A stretch of DNA of 64,000 bases from UMGS1590 sp036303105 (GCA_036303105.1 JAXJBF010000019.1:1-64000); one strand, 5' to 3'; shown: positions 1-8,815, numbered from the stretch's first letter. Translations and numbers: made by a program. The notes: generated by a model from the letters alone, not told the origin.

Positions 1-779
1 ACACTGGACTGCTCCGCCGCTGACACCACACCATTGTCAAAGGTTTTGCTGGCAATGATGTCACACACTGCCTGCTCCAAATCGGCGGTCTTCTCAATGA
101 AGGCCGGGCCATTGCCAGCGCCGCCGTAAATCACTGGCTTGCCGGAGCGCTGTGCTTCCTCGTACATGCCGGGCACGCCCGTCACCATAATCAAGGCGGT
201 GGCCTCGTGATTCATCAATTCCCGCGTGCCGTTTTTGGTGACCGTTTGCAGGTAAGACAGGGCGCCTTCTGGCAGCCCCGCTTCCTCGGCCGCAGCGATG
301 AGCAGCTCAAGCACCCGCGCGCTGGTGCGCTCTGCCCGCGGATGGGGCGAAAACACCATCGCATTGCCAGACTTGACTGCGATCAGCGCATTGTACACCG
401 CCGTCGACACCGGGCTCGTCGCTGGGCAAAGGCTGACCACCACGCCCAAAGGCACGCCGATGTCCATGATCTGCTTGTCCTGGTCGCGGTGGATGATGCC
501 CACACATTTCATCGGCCGCAAATGACGCGGCAAAACTTCGGTCACAAATCGGTTCTTGACCACCTTGTCCTGCCAATTGCCGTAGTCGGTCTCGTCGGCG
601 GACATCATCGCCAGTTCCTGAACGTGTGCCGCCACAGCCTCTGCCATGTGGTCAACGATGGCATCGAGCTTGCTCTGTGAAAACGTTGCCAGCCGTTTCT
701 GTGCTTCGCGTGCATTTTCAGCCAAAATGCGCGCCTCCTGCACCGACAGCAGATCGTTGTCAATGATATTAAACCGCAT
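1..779 (-). CDS. CoA-acylating aldehyde dehydrogenase, 3' end cut by window edge
   Basis: The N-terminal 259 residues are visible; the gene runs off the left edge. The reading frame is open from an ATG at 779 (AGGGATG context) and matches the EutE/PduP/AdhE acylating aldehyde dehydrogenase family, which turns an aldehyde, CoA and NAD+ into acyl-CoA. The TFDNG motif and following AEQS segment align with the catalytic stretch of AdhE (FDNGVICASEQ), but residue 253 is Ser (FDNGVVSAAEQ) where the nucleophilic Cys is expected. A short helical N-terminus (about 1-35) could be an encapsulation peptide, which is inference. It lies 46 bases downstream of a shell protein gene on the same strand, so a microcompartment enzyme is the natural reading. 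Sulfoacetaldehyde or another aldehyde is possible; the substrate cannot be read here. Confidence 0.85.
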   Translation of the reverse strand, partial: MRFNIIDNDLLSVQEARILAENAREAQKRLATFSQSKLDAIVDHMAEAVAAHVQELAMMSADETDYGNWQDKVVKNRFVTEVLPRHLRPMKCVGIIHRDQDKQIMDIGVPLGVVVSLCPATSPVSTAVYNALIAVKSGNAMVFSPHPRAERTSARVLELLIAAAEEAGLPEGALSYLQTVTKNGTRELMNHEATALIMVTGVPGMYEEAQRSGKPVIYGGAGNGPAFIEKTADLEQAVCDIIASKTFDNGVVSAAEQSS

Positions 780-825
780 CCCTTTCACCCCTTTGCTTGT
801 GTGTCTGTGCTTTCATCGTCTGCGC

Positions 826-1452
826 TCAATATGGCAAAAGCTTGTCCAAAGCGTACTGATTGGTGATCTTTTTGATGCCAGGATGCGGACGCGCGATGAC
901 CACCGAACTGTACACCTGCTGGCCCAGCGTTTCCACTGCCTTCACACCAGCAGCGACTGCCGTCTTGCAAGCACCGACATCCCCTTCCACAATGGCGGAA
1001 ATGTAGCCAGACGCCGTGTTTTCAAATCCCACCAGCGTCACATCGGCGGCCTTACACATCGCATCAGCGGCACGAATGCAGTAAACGATGCCAAAGGTTT
1101 CCACCAGGCCCAGGGCCGCTGTTGTGAACGCAGCCTCGTCCGCCGTTTCAACCTGGGTGTCCACATCATAGATGGAGACCACGTCTCCAATCGGATCGAT
1201 TGGCCGCGGAATGATGTCGGATGCGGTGACTTTGCCAATGGCCGATGCCGCTTCCACCCCAGCTTTGATGGAAGATTCCACCGCTGCAACGTCCCCTTTG
1301 ATGAACATGGTGACGAGGGTGGAGCCCACGTTTTCGTAGGAAATCAACGTCACATCCGCCGCCTTCAGCATCTTGTCACACGCTTCGATCGCCGGCACCA
1401 TGCCCAGTGTTTCAAGCATGCCCAGCGCTTGATCTGCGTAATATCTTGCCAC
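826..1452 (-). CDS. Tandem-domain bacterial microcompartment shell protein (BMC-T type)
   Basis: Two successive BMC domains (PF00936 type) occupy roughly residues 1-90 and 105-200. Each has the ALGM/ALGL-E-T-(L/F)-G start and a K-A-A-D-V-T-L strand. Proteins with two such domains form pseudohexameric trimers in the facets of bacterial microcompartments, often acting as pores or lids. The frame extends to a TTG at 1470, but that codon has no ribosome site. A GTG at 1452 has AAGGGG eight bases upstream and is preferred; GTG 1458 is also possible. The MerR-type promoter just upstream suggests induction. No Cys-rich iron-sulfur insert like PduT is visible. Hexameric single-domain shell genes would have to lie beyond the left edge. 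Confidence 0.9.
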   Translation of the reverse strand: MARYYADQALGMLETLGMVPAIEACDKMLKAADVTLISYENVGSTLVTMFIKGDVAAVESSIKAGVEAASAIGKVTASDIIPRPIDPIGDVVSIYDVDTQVETADEAAFTTAALGLVETFGIVYCIRAADAMCKAADVTLVGFENTASGYISAIVEGDVGACKTAVAAGVKAVETLGQQVYSSVVIARPHPGIKKITNQYALDKLLPY

Positions 1453-1490
1453 TTTCACAGCCCCTTTCAACTGCCATTTACTTAGGTAAA

Positions 1491-1521
1491 ATTATAGGTA
1501 ATGACCTAAGAGGAATGTCAA
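1491..1521 (-). promoter_or_regulatory. MerR-type promoter with 19-bp spacer and dyad operator
   Basis: On the minus strand a TTGACA (1516-1521) and a perfect TATAAT (1491-1496) are separated by 19 bases, the over-long spacer typical of MerR-activated promoters. The spacer holds the dyad TAGGT-CATT-ACCTA, and a wider dyad CTTAGGT/ACCTAAG spans 1481-1510. It points at the shell protein gene and lies between it and the MerR gene. Confidence 0.75.
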
Positions 1522-1680
1522 ACCTCTTTAGTGAAAAAAATGACCTTGTGATCCGTCTTTTATCGTGGGATTTTGACGATTTTTTCTTCTCTTTTTTCAT
1601 AATTATCACACAGTTTCTCTGTTTCTTTTGCCGCATTGGGCCACATGGCCCCAGCTGTCCCCTGCAAAAACACGTCGCAC

Positions 1681-1714
1681 AAAAAAAGAACATTCCCCTT
1701 AAGAGGAATGTTCT
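1681..1714 (-). terminator. Rho-independent terminator of the MerR gene
   Basis: A perfect 10-bp stem (AGAACATTCC/GGAATGTTCT, 1687-1696 with 1705-1714) is followed on the minus strand by seven T residues. It lies just after the MerR stop codon and separates it from the microcompartment promoter. Confidence 0.85.
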
Positions 1715-1723
1715 GCAAACGAT

Positions 1724-2629
1724 TCATGATTTTTCAATGTCGATCAAAATTTCCAGCACAAAATCTTCCTGTCGCTGCGTCGTCCAATAATCGGTCACGT
1801 GCCGTTCAATGGAGGCGGCGCCGCATTTGTAGCCATGCGCCGCTGCCCAGTCGTGGATTTTTTGGTAGGTTGCGTTGACGGTGTCGTGGGCACCGATATG
1901 ATAAGCTGCCAGCATCATTTTTCCGCCAAAGGTCGCTGTTTTCTCGGCGTCAATCTCACGCACTCCTTTTTGGAAAATACATGCCTTGGTGGGACTGCCA
2001 GCCATTTTCTCGCGATGATCCGGAAAATAGAGATAGACCGCACCCGTCACCTCATGGCCAATGGCCTCCAGATAATTGGTCCAGTCGATGTTGATGATCG
2101 CATCCATGTAGTGATGGTCAAAATCTTGCACCATATAGCATGCCGTGATCGGCTCAATGTATTTCACCGACACCTCGACAACGTTGTTTTCAATGACGCC
2201 TTCTGCTTCTCGAATCAAATTGTACCAATCGTTGACCGATGTGTAGGCAATCTGAATCTCTTCCCGCATTTTTTTCAATTCGTCAATCTTATCTCTGAGC
2301 TTTCTGGCGTGAAACTCGTAGCGGTTGCTGCTCATGAGATTTTTCATTTCTTCCAGCTTGAAGCCCATTTGCTTGTAATACTTGATAACCGGTACGAAGA
2401 GCAGCGTTTCCCTGCTGTAGTAACGATAATTGTTCTCCGCTGAAATATAGTCCGGCGAAATGATTGCGATCTTATCGTAAAAGCGCAGCGCCTTTTTGGA
2501 CACATTGCAAATCTTGCTCACTTCACCGATCGAATAAAGCTTTTCTTCCGGTGCAGCGGCCTGGTCCGGAGAGCAGGTCTCAGGCTCCTTTTGCGGCGGC
2601 GCACCGTCTAAGTGTTCAACATCTGCCAT
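1724..2629 (-). CDS. MerR family transcriptional regulator with GyrI-like effector domain
   Basis: The 301-residue protein has a 30-residue acidic/proline-rich N-terminal tail, then the MerR winged helix (YSIGEVSKI..., about 32-100, with ALRFYDKI and the NYRYYS wing). A dimerising coiled coil follows (about 105-145), then a C-terminal region resembling BmrR/GyrI ligand-binding domains (about 150-300). Such proteins bind a small effector and untwist promoters with 19-20 bp spacers. The next transcription unit on the same strand has exactly such a promoter, so it probably activates the shell protein/aldehyde dehydrogenase operon (inference). The long N-terminal tail before the helix-turn-helix is unusual. 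It has its own terminator. Confidence 0.9.
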   Translation of the reverse strand: MADVEHLDGAPPQKEPETCSPDQAAAPEEKLYSIGEVSKICNVSKKALRFYDKIAIISPDYISAENNYRYYSRETLLFVPVIKYYKQMGFKLEEMKNLMSSNRYEFHARKLRDKIDELKKMREEIQIAYTSVNDWYNLIREAEGVIENNVVEVSVKYIEPITACYMVQDFDHHYMDAIINIDWTNYLEAIGHEVTGAVYLYFPDHREKMAGSPTKACIFQKGVREIDAEKTATFGGKMMLAAYHIGAHDTVNATYQKIHDWAAAHGYKCGAASIERHVTDYWTTQRQEDFVLEILIDIEKS

Positions 2630-2728
2630 ACTGACGTTCCTTTCTATGCGATGTTTGCATCAGTGCGTGGTGGGTGTTTACGATACAGACTGGCTACAGC
2701 GCTCCTGTAAAGCCAAGGCCGATGGTGG

Positions 2729-2992
2729 TTAGCCAATGTACTTGCGAATGGTGGCGCGGCTTGTCGCATTGGCGCTGTAATACACGCGCAGTTCGCCGTT
2801 GTCGTCAAGGTCGCAGCCATCTTCTTCGATGAGGCCGTTCTTTTCTGCCGTCATCAAGGCCTCGATGACAGCTGCCTTGCGCAGCCCGCGGAAATGGCCA
2901 TACTGAGGTTTTAGTGCAGCAATGACATCGTCGGCGCAGGCACGTTCAACTTCTGTAAAATAAAGCAGGATGGCATAATTCAATGGTTTCAT
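2729..2992 (-). CDS. Small hypothetical protein, possible winged-helix fold
   Basis: An 88-residue soluble protein whose ATG overlaps the stop of the upstream transporter gene (ATGA, 2989-2992), so translation is probably coupled. The pattern of helices, a KAAVIEAL recognition-helix-like segment and a C-terminal acidic hairpin (DDNGELRVYYSA) resembles small winged-helix proteins, but I do not recognise the family and no DNA-binding role is proven. A longer frame upstream of this ATG overlaps the transporter and is not credible. It may modulate or regulate the transporter; this is inference from coupling only. Confidence 0.7.
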   Translation of the reverse strand: MKPLNYAILLYFTEVERACADDVIAALKPQYGHFRGLRKAAVIEALMTAEKNGLIEEDGCDLDDNGELRVYYSANATSRATIRKYIG

Positions 2993-4083
2993 CGCTCTGC
3001 CCTCCCTTTCTTCATGAAATCCAGCGGATTCACAGCGATGATGAAAATCCCGATGACCATGACAACCGCTGCTGCCCAGCCGATTGGCGGAATGGCCCAA
3101 CCTTCCTGGCCGCACACCAAGCCCAGCACGATCCAGCAGAAGAACGGTCCCCAGAAAGAGAACGCCCCATTGCAGGCCATGCCCAATGCTGCGCCGCACA
3201 TGCTGTTGCCCTTGTACCAAAGGCTGTAGGCATACATGGCAAAGAAACCGCTGATCACAAAGAAGATGATGGAGCCGCCATCACTGAAGGCCTGCCCCAA
3301 TAAATGCCAGGAAAATCCAGCATTTTCACCGGCAATCATGCCAAAAATCGGCAGCAGAATAATCATATTGGACAAGCCCGAGGTCAGCTGACGAATCGTG
3401 ATGCCAATCTGGTAATCAATCATCGATGTGCCATAACCGGCGATGCAGCCTTCCAGCCCCCAGCCCAACGCCGAAGCCAGCCCCAGCAAAAGGCCAAGCG
3501 CCATGCCTGGCGCCGCATCACCGCCAAGGCTTGAACTGGCGATCATGAAACTGGCTAAAAAACAGATGGCAATGCCGATTACCATGCGCGGCGTCAGCGG
3601 CTGCTTAAAGAAAATACGTGCCAGCACTGCACCAAAAGCCGGGCACAACGCTGAGATTGGAATCACAATCGAGCCCGCTTGCTGCAGTGCAATGACATAG
3701 CAGGAGCTGGCGATCGGACCACCGACCAATGCTGCACAGATCATGATGATGCCCGGTTTGCTCTTCAAGGTGCGAAAGAAATCGCCAAGCTTCCCCTTAA
3801 GGGCAGCCGTTAAGAGACACCATAGAGCACTCATGGTGTCATTGATGGCGCTGCCCATGGCACTGAGCAGATAAGTGACAACAAATACTGAAAGCACGGT
3901 TGTTGCCGGGTCCATCCAAGCCACCCAAACGCCAGATGCCATACCCAGCGTCATAAACGCCGAATAAAGCCCATAGCACATGCCGGACAAAATGGCAACA
4001 ATCAATCCTTTGCGGAAAAAGCGCTTATCCAGCTGGGTCTTCAGTTGAATGGCGCGACGCCGCGATTCATTGGTAACATTCAT
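2989..4083 (-). CDS. DMT superfamily (EamA-like) membrane transporter
   Basis: The 364-residue protein is strongly hydrophobic, with about ten predicted membrane segments arranged as two EamA-like halves (about 25-180 and 190-350), the layout of drug/metabolite transporters. The N-terminus is a positively charged cytoplasmic tail (RRRAIQLK) and the C-terminus ends in KKGRAER. Members export or import small metabolites; the substrate cannot be inferred. It starts downstream of the terminator of the phosphohydrolase operon and is translationally coupled to the small protein that follows. The ATG at 4083 is preceded by AAAGGATG at a suitable distance. Confidence 0.88.
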   Translation of the reverse strand: MNVTNESRRRAIQLKTQLDKRFFRKGLIVAILSGMCYGLYSAFMTLGMASGVWVAWMDPATTVLSVFVVTYLLSAMGSAINDTMSALWCLLTAALKGKLGDFFRTLKSKPGIIMICAALVGGPIASSCYVIALQQAGSIVIPISALCPAFGAVLARIFFKQPLTPRMVIGIAICFLASFMIASSSLGGDAAPGMALGLLLGLASALGWGLEGCIAGYGTSMIDYQIGITIRQLTSGLSNMIILLPIFGMIAGENAGFSWHLLGQAFSDGGSIIFFVISGFFAMYAYSLWYKGNSMCGAALGMACNGAFSFWGPFFCWIVLGLVCGQEGWAIPPIGWAAAVVMVIGIFIIAVNPLDFMKKGRAER

Positions 4084-4104
4084 GAAAAATCATCCTTTGT
4101 TTGA

Positions 4105-4143
4105 TTGAAAAGAAGCAGACCAACAAACGCTGGTCTGCTTCTT
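4105..4143 (-). terminator. Terminator of the phosphohydrolase transcription unit
   Basis: A perfect 13-bp stem (4110-4122 with 4131-4143) is followed on the minus strand by TTTTC. It lies just after the phosphohydrolase stop codon and before the DMT transporter gene. Confidence 0.8.
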
Positions 4144-4162
4144 AAGATTGAGGTGTGTGAAA

Positions 4163-6211
4163 TTAGAATTCTTCGTCAAAGATCTGGTAAACTGGTGCAC
4201 CTTCGCACTGTGCAGGGAAACGGGTACCAAGCAAACCAGCAATGGTTGGGGTAACGTCAACCTGACGAATGGTACGTGGGGTGGTGAAACCAGATTTAAC
4301 ACCGGAGCCAGCTGCAATGAACAGTGGGGATACGGAGGTGTTGAAGTAACCTTCAGAGGTGGACAAGCTGTCGCCGTGGAGACGGTTGAAGCCTTCTTCG
4401 ATGGAGAAGAAAATATCGCCGCATTCAGGGCCGTTGACACCAAGGAGCACGCCATCTTTGTTACGCAGGCAGATACCGATTACGCGGCGGCCGGTGGCTG
4501 GATCACGATAGTTGTACAGGTCGTTGATGATCTGTTCTTCCAGTGCATATTTGTCGGCTGGATCAACGATGCCGTATTTGTCGCGGCCTTTGAGGTTGAT
4601 GTAAATATAGTTGGAACGAATCTGTACGGCACGGGTCTTTTCCCAATCCACTTCGGTGGTGTCGTTGCCGTTTTCATCTTTCTTCATAACGGTGTAGCCG
4701 AGCTGTTCCATGACAGGAACGTTGAGGCCGCCGTATTCACCGATCAGTGGTGGAACGTTTTCGCCAACGATGAGGCCGTGGTCGGAAACGATGAGAACGG
4801 TCCAATCTTCGTCGAGATAGTGCAGGAACTTGCCAAGGTAGTCGTCGGTCTGACGATACATGTCAACGATCAGTTCCTGATATTCTTTTTCATCGGTGTG
4901 TGCCCATGGTTCCAGGGTATGACCAAGGTGCCAGATCTGGTGGCCAGCGCAGTCAACGTTGTGCAGATGGCTGAAGATGACATCATAACCAGCGTTGTCA
5001 GCGAGATATTCGAGGCATTCTGCCTGCCAATCGCAGTAGTTGTCCCAGGATGGAATGAAGACGTCACGTACGAGGTCAGCTTCTTCACCACCGATGAGGG
5101 ATACTGGAGGCACTGGCCCAACATGTTCAACGATGTCTTTGTACACATCTTTGGTGTGCCAGAGCATGTCATTGGTGGTATCCAATGCATTGGAAATCCA
5201 CATGCGAATCATGGAACCATCCGCATTCAGTTCAAGGATCTTGTAGCAGCGGTTGGCTGGCTTGGTTTCTTCTTTCTTGGTCACATCGTCAATAGCGGTA
5301 ACGATGGTGCCGTCACCAGGAACCACAACGATTGGTTCTGCAGCGCGTTTGTTCTTATAGATGGCTACGCGATCGTATTCGCCAGCTTCATTCTTGAGCA
5401 GCAGCGCTGGACGGCGGGTGAAACCGCTGGAAGTAAGGATGGTGAATTCCTTAGCACCTTCTGGTGCATTGGCCCAGCCTTCAGCATCCTTCAATGGGGA
5501 ATTGATGATATCATAAGCAACCTTTGCACCGATCATCATTTCAGTGTCTTCAAGGCTCATAACAGGAGTGCGAATTTCGCCGCCTTTGCGGGCTTCATCA
5601 CCCCACCAGAGTTCCATCATTTCATCGTCGTTGTCGCCAACAACCATGTCGTCAATGTCGGTCATGATGCAGCCGACACCAGCTGGCTTTTCAACGCGTG
5701 GTGCGTATTGTACTTCTTCAATATCAGGGGTTGCAACGATGATCTTTTCCCAGTCCATCTGAGCAACACCCATGTTCACAGAACCCGGCTGGGTACCATC
5801 AACGACAGAAAGCAGTGGGCTGTCACTGGATGGTGGCCAGCTGGAACCTGGCCAGTGCCATACGAGGGTCTTCAAGCCAGCTTCAGTGGTAACATTCCAC
5901 ATCTGTTCTGCTTCGCAGTTGCGGCTGTCCATGTTGTAAACAACAGCATCGAGGCTTTCTGGGGACTGGCGCCAGTAGCAGGTGATGCCATGTGTGCCAG
6001 GATATGCACCAGTTGCCAGCGTGGTCCAGCATGGAGGGGTAATCGTAGGGATTGCACCCAGCAAATGCAGGTCTTCACGGCAAGCGCCGCGATCAACAAA
6101 TTTCTTCACGTTAGGCATTTTGCCTTCGTCCATGAGATGTTTGGTGATGCGGGCATCCATCCCGTCAACACCGAGGACCATCAATTTTTTGGTCATTGCT
6201 TGTCTAGCCAT
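4163..6211 (-). CDS. Alkaline phosphatase superfamily hydrolase (type I phosphodiesterase/nucleotide pyrophosphatase-like)
   Basis: A 682-residue cytoplasmic-looking protein (no signal peptide) with the metal sites of the alkaline phosphatase superfamily: GVDGMD near residue 14, the PTITPP nucleophile region with a Thr (about 55) and TGAYPGTHGI, HLHNVDCAGH in the middle, VSDHGL near 450, and TPTIAGLLG near the C-terminus. Nucleophilic Thr is typical of nucleotide pyrophosphatase/phosphodiesterase and phosphonoacetate hydrolase relatives rather than sulfatases. It hydrolyses a phosphate (di)ester or related anion; the substrate is unknown. It lies 74 bases downstream of a DASS anion transporter, so the two probably import and cleave the same compound. 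The start has a good AGGAGG site. A 693-residue open frame on the opposite strand is an artefact. Confidence 0.88.
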   Translation of the reverse strand: MARQAMTKKLMVLGVDGMDARITKHLMDEGKMPNVKKFVDRGACREDLHLLGAIPTITPPCWTTLATGAYPGTHGITCYWRQSPESLDAVVYNMDSRNCEAEQMWNVTTEAGLKTLVWHWPGSSWPPSSDSPLLSVVDGTQPGSVNMGVAQMDWEKIIVATPDIEEVQYAPRVEKPAGVGCIMTDIDDMVVGDNDDEMMELWWGDEARKGGEIRTPVMSLEDTEMMIGAKVAYDIINSPLKDAEGWANAPEGAKEFTILTSSGFTRRPALLLKNEAGEYDRVAIYKNKRAAEPIVVVPGDGTIVTAIDDVTKKEETKPANRCYKILELNADGSMIRMWISNALDTTNDMLWHTKDVYKDIVEHVGPVPPVSLIGGEEADLVRDVFIPSWDNYCDWQAECLEYLADNAGYDVIFSHLHNVDCAGHQIWHLGHTLEPWAHTDEKEYQELIVDMYRQTDDYLGKFLHYLDEDWTVLIVSDHGLIVGENVPPLIGEYGGLNVPVMEQLGYTVMKKDENGNDTTEVDWEKTRAVQIRSNYIYINLKGRDKYGIVDPADKYALEEQIINDLYNYRDPATGRRVIGICLRNKDGVLLGVNGPECGDIFFSIEEGFNRLHGDSLSTSEGYFNTSVSPLFIAAGSGVKSGFTTPRTIRQVDVTPTIAGLLGTRFPAQCEGAPVYQIFDEEF

Positions 6212-6285
6212 GTTAAAATTCCTCCTTAAATTTATACGGCTAAAATCAACGATTTATAAAATGGAAAGGATGATAAGAGAATCGA

Positions 6286-7692
6286 TTATAAGACACCAAC
6301 AAAGTGCCACCAAGGAATCATGATCACTGCAAGCACAACGGTTGCCAGCACCATCTTGAGACCAAGGATTTTCATAAAGTCTTTAAGCGCAATCAGCCCG
6401 AATGCGTAGAAGATCATGTAGGTCAGATATTCATAAGGCAGAAGCACCTGGTCAGCACCCAGGAACAAGCTGTACATCGCACCGACTGGGTTGAGGCCAA
6501 GGCCAGCTGCAATCTGAGCGATTGGTTCGGAGAAGCCAGCCAAAATAGCCAGCGGAGTGAGCAAGAAGTTGAGAATAACTGCCACTGCATAAATAGCAAC
6601 CATAACAAGACTGGAATTCAATGGTTCAAGCATTGGTACCAGCAAGTCTGCAACCAATTCGCCAATACCAAGATAACTGGAAACCGTCCCGATGGAGAGG
6701 CAGGCGATGCAGAAGAACACCATGCTCCAGTCAACGCCCTTGACGTCATCTTCTGTTGCAATCTTTATGCCAGGGAAGAACATCAGCCAAGGTAGAACGA
6801 TGAAGCCCCAGTCCAAAGCGATGCCGTGAAGATTACCGGTCATCATGAAAGCGATGAGCAATACAGTAAGCACTGCACCAATTTTTTCATCGCGGGTCAT
6901 CTTACCCAGTTTCGCATACTCTTCCTTGAAATAGTCTACACCAGGAAGCTTATGTTTTGGCTTAAAAATCTTAGGCAGGAGCCAAATAAATACCAGGCAG
7001 AAAATCAAATATGGCAGGTTCTGCCAGAAAAATTCTACCCATGTAGCACCATAAGGTTCTGCGCCTTCTGGCAATGTCTGGTTGGCCGCATTCCAAAGCA
7101 AGTTCATGAAGTATGGTGAGTAAATAAACATGCAGGAAGCCCCAGCAGAAAGACCGCCGACCAGCATGATGATTGCTGAGTCGATGGACTTGCCAAGGTC
7201 AAAGCCCATGCAAAGCCCAAACGTGAATGCTGCCATCATAACCCAGGCGTTACCGCCGGTAACCGTGTTCAAAATGCAGCCGACAATGAACACACTGTAT
7301 AACAATCCATAATAACTGCCGCGCACTTTAATAAAACACCAGTACGCCATACGTTTCAAAAGTCCGATGCGGTTGAGCACCATGGCGATCATATAACCGC
7401 CGATAACAACCAATGGCATCGTCTGCAGCCAGGCAGAATATGCCACGTCCATCGGTACCAGTCCCGTTACCATATAGCCGATTGGGAACAACATCGACAC
7501 AGCCATCAGGTGTACCTGTTCAAAGGCAACCATGAGAATGCCTGCAATGGTAACGATCAAAAACATTTTAACATTATAAGTATAGGTCTCCGTTTCCGGA
7601 ATGAGGAAAAGAATCAGTGGCACTATAATATTGATTGCCCACTTGATCAATGCCCCCTTATTCACATTGACTGTCTTCGCTGACAAATCCAT
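6286..7692 (-). CDS. DASS/SLC13-type organic anion transporter
   Basis: A 468-residue polytopic membrane protein of the DASS/ArsB-NhaD class with about twelve hydrophobic segments and an internal repeat. It is close in size and motifs to the transporter at 40918-42303 (for example NFLLTPLAILAGFSEP here against NFALTPFAMLSGLSAP there), defining one of two DASS subgroups in this window. DASS proteins import di- or tricarboxylates, sulfate or other organic anions, usually with Na+. It is the first gene of a two-gene operon with the phosphohydrolase and is divergent from a LysR gene, its likely regulator. The start codon lies in AATGGATTTG context and could be a few codons different. Confidence 0.88.
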   Translation of the reverse strand: MDLSAKTVNVNKGALIKWAINIIVPLILFLIPETETYTYNVKMFLIVTIAGILMVAFEQVHLMAVSMLFPIGYMVTGLVPMDVAYSAWLQTMPLVVIGGYMIAMVLNRIGLLKRMAYWCFIKVRGSYYGLLYSVFIVGCILNTVTGGNAWVMMAAFTFGLCMGFDLGKSIDSAIIMLVGGLSAGASCMFIYSPYFMNLLWNAANQTLPEGAEPYGATWVEFFWQNLPYLIFCLVFIWLLPKIFKPKHKLPGVDYFKEEYAKLGKMTRDEKIGAVLTVLLIAFMMTGNLHGIALDWGFIVLPWLMFFPGIKIATEDDVKGVDWSMVFFCIACLSIGTVSSYLGIGELVADLLVPMLEPLNSSLVMVAIYAVAVILNFLLTPLAILAGFSEPIAQIAAGLGLNPVGAMYSLFLGADQVLLPYEYLTYMIFYAFGLIALKDFMKILGLKMVLATVVLAVIMIPWWHFVGVL

Positions 7693-7731
7693 TCACCTCT
7701 ATCTGTTTTGATCCGCAATGTTTGTCCGAAT

Positions 7732-7748
7732 ACGATAGGCCTTATCGT
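7732..7748. promoter_or_regulatory. Dyad in LysR/DASS divergent intergenic region
   Basis: A perfect ACGATA-N5-TATCGT dyad sits between the divergent DASS and LysR genes. Its size and place fit a LysR-type binding site controlling both promoters. No protein-DNA evidence is available from sequence. Confidence 0.5.
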
Positions 7749-7894
7749 TACTTTTATTATAAAAATAATGTGAATTTATGAACATAAGCAAAAGTCGATA
7801 CCAGATATATAAAAATCTTTTTGCAAATCCTGCGCTTTGTGTCATAATGAAAGTATTGGCATTGTATTGTTAAGCTCGGAAAGGAAGCGTTGCT

Positions 7895-8815
7895 ATGAAA
7901 CTCGATCAACTTCACTGTTTCTTGGAAGCCTGTAAGTACCACTCCATCTCCGTCGCTGCTGGAAAGAACTATATTTCACAACCTACTTTTAGTTCCTCCA
8001 TCACCAAACTTGAAAAAGAACTCGGCATCACCCTTCTGAACCGCACCAGCCGCGGTGTCACGCCAACGCCAGCTGGCGTTGCCATTTTGGAAAAGTCTCA
8101 GGAGATCTTTTCCCTAATCAGTGACATCAACGATATTGCTTCCGCCCATTCGGTGCTTGGTACTGTGCGCTTAGCAACCATTCCATGTCTGCTCGATGGC
8201 ATTCTCCCCATCTCTGCGCAGCTTGCTAAAGAGAAAAAGCTGGATTTTCAGCTCGATATTCATACCTCGGAAAGCGACGAAATCTATCACTCAGTGCTCT
8301 CCGGCGTCGAATCTCTGGGGGTCGTCTTCTTCTCAACCAATGTCCAAAGTCCGGAACTGCGTTTTACGCCACTCTTCGAAGACGAATTTGTGCTCTATGT
8401 CGGCCCACATTCCCCTTACTGGAACGCCGACAGCATCACCATCGAAGAAGCCATGAAAGAACCGTACATTGCTTTCCGTGCAGAATTTATCAAAAACAAC
8501 GGCGGCGTCAGCGATGTCTTCAAAGGCATGACCCCAAACATCGTCCTCCGCACCGATGAAAACGAATCCATTAAAAAACTCATCAGCCGCGACAACTATG
8601 TCGCTTTCTTTCACCGCTACATGAACAGCAAAGACATCTATCTCACCTCCGGCGCCCTTCGTGCCATCCCTATCTCAAACTTCGACACCCGCACCCAAAT
8701 CGGCTACATCGAAAGCACCAAATACAAACTTTCCAGCGCCGACCGCGCCTTCCTGGAAATCCTCAAAGCCGCTGTCCGCAACGTTTTCCAAGATATCGAA
8801 AAAGCAAAAGCATAA
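7895..8815 (+). CDS. LysR family transcriptional regulator
   Basis: A 306-residue LysR protein: N-terminal winged helix (about 1-60, with SVAAGKNYISQPTFS and RTSRGVTPT) and a periplasmic-binding-protein-like effector domain (about 90-300). It is clearly paralogous to the LysR gene at 11313-12209 (shared EDEFVLYVGP/NDEYLLYVGP region and YIAF segment). It is divergent from the DASS/phosphohydrolase operon, the classic arrangement for LysR control of a neighbouring operon. GGAAG lies upstream of the ATG. A bidirectional terminator follows the stop codon. Confidence 0.9.
   Translation: MKLDQLHCFLEACKYHSISVAAGKNYISQPTFSSSITKLEKELGITLLNRTSRGVTPTPAGVAILEKSQEIFSLISDINDIASAHSVLGTVRLATIPCLLDGILPISAQLAKEKKLDFQLDIHTSESDEIYHSVLSGVESLGVVFFSTNVQSPELRFTPLFEDEFVLYVGPHSPYWNADSITIEEAMKEPYIAFRAEFIKNNGGVSDVFKGMTPNIVLRTDENESIKKLISRDNYVAFFHRYMNSKDIYLTSGALRAIPISNFDTRTQIGYIESTKYKLSSADRAFLEILKAAVRNVFQDIEKAKA

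Noticed and set aside
646..1485. 279-residue plus-strand frame over the microcompartment genes
   Set aside because: Antisense shadow of the shell protein and aldehyde dehydrogenase; Cys/His/Arg-rich composition typical of a shadow frame.
4148..6229. 693-residue open frame on the plus strand
   Set aside because: It lies wholly antisense to the phosphohydrolase, whose motifs are unmistakable. Biased codon use on the real strand keeps the antisense frame open.
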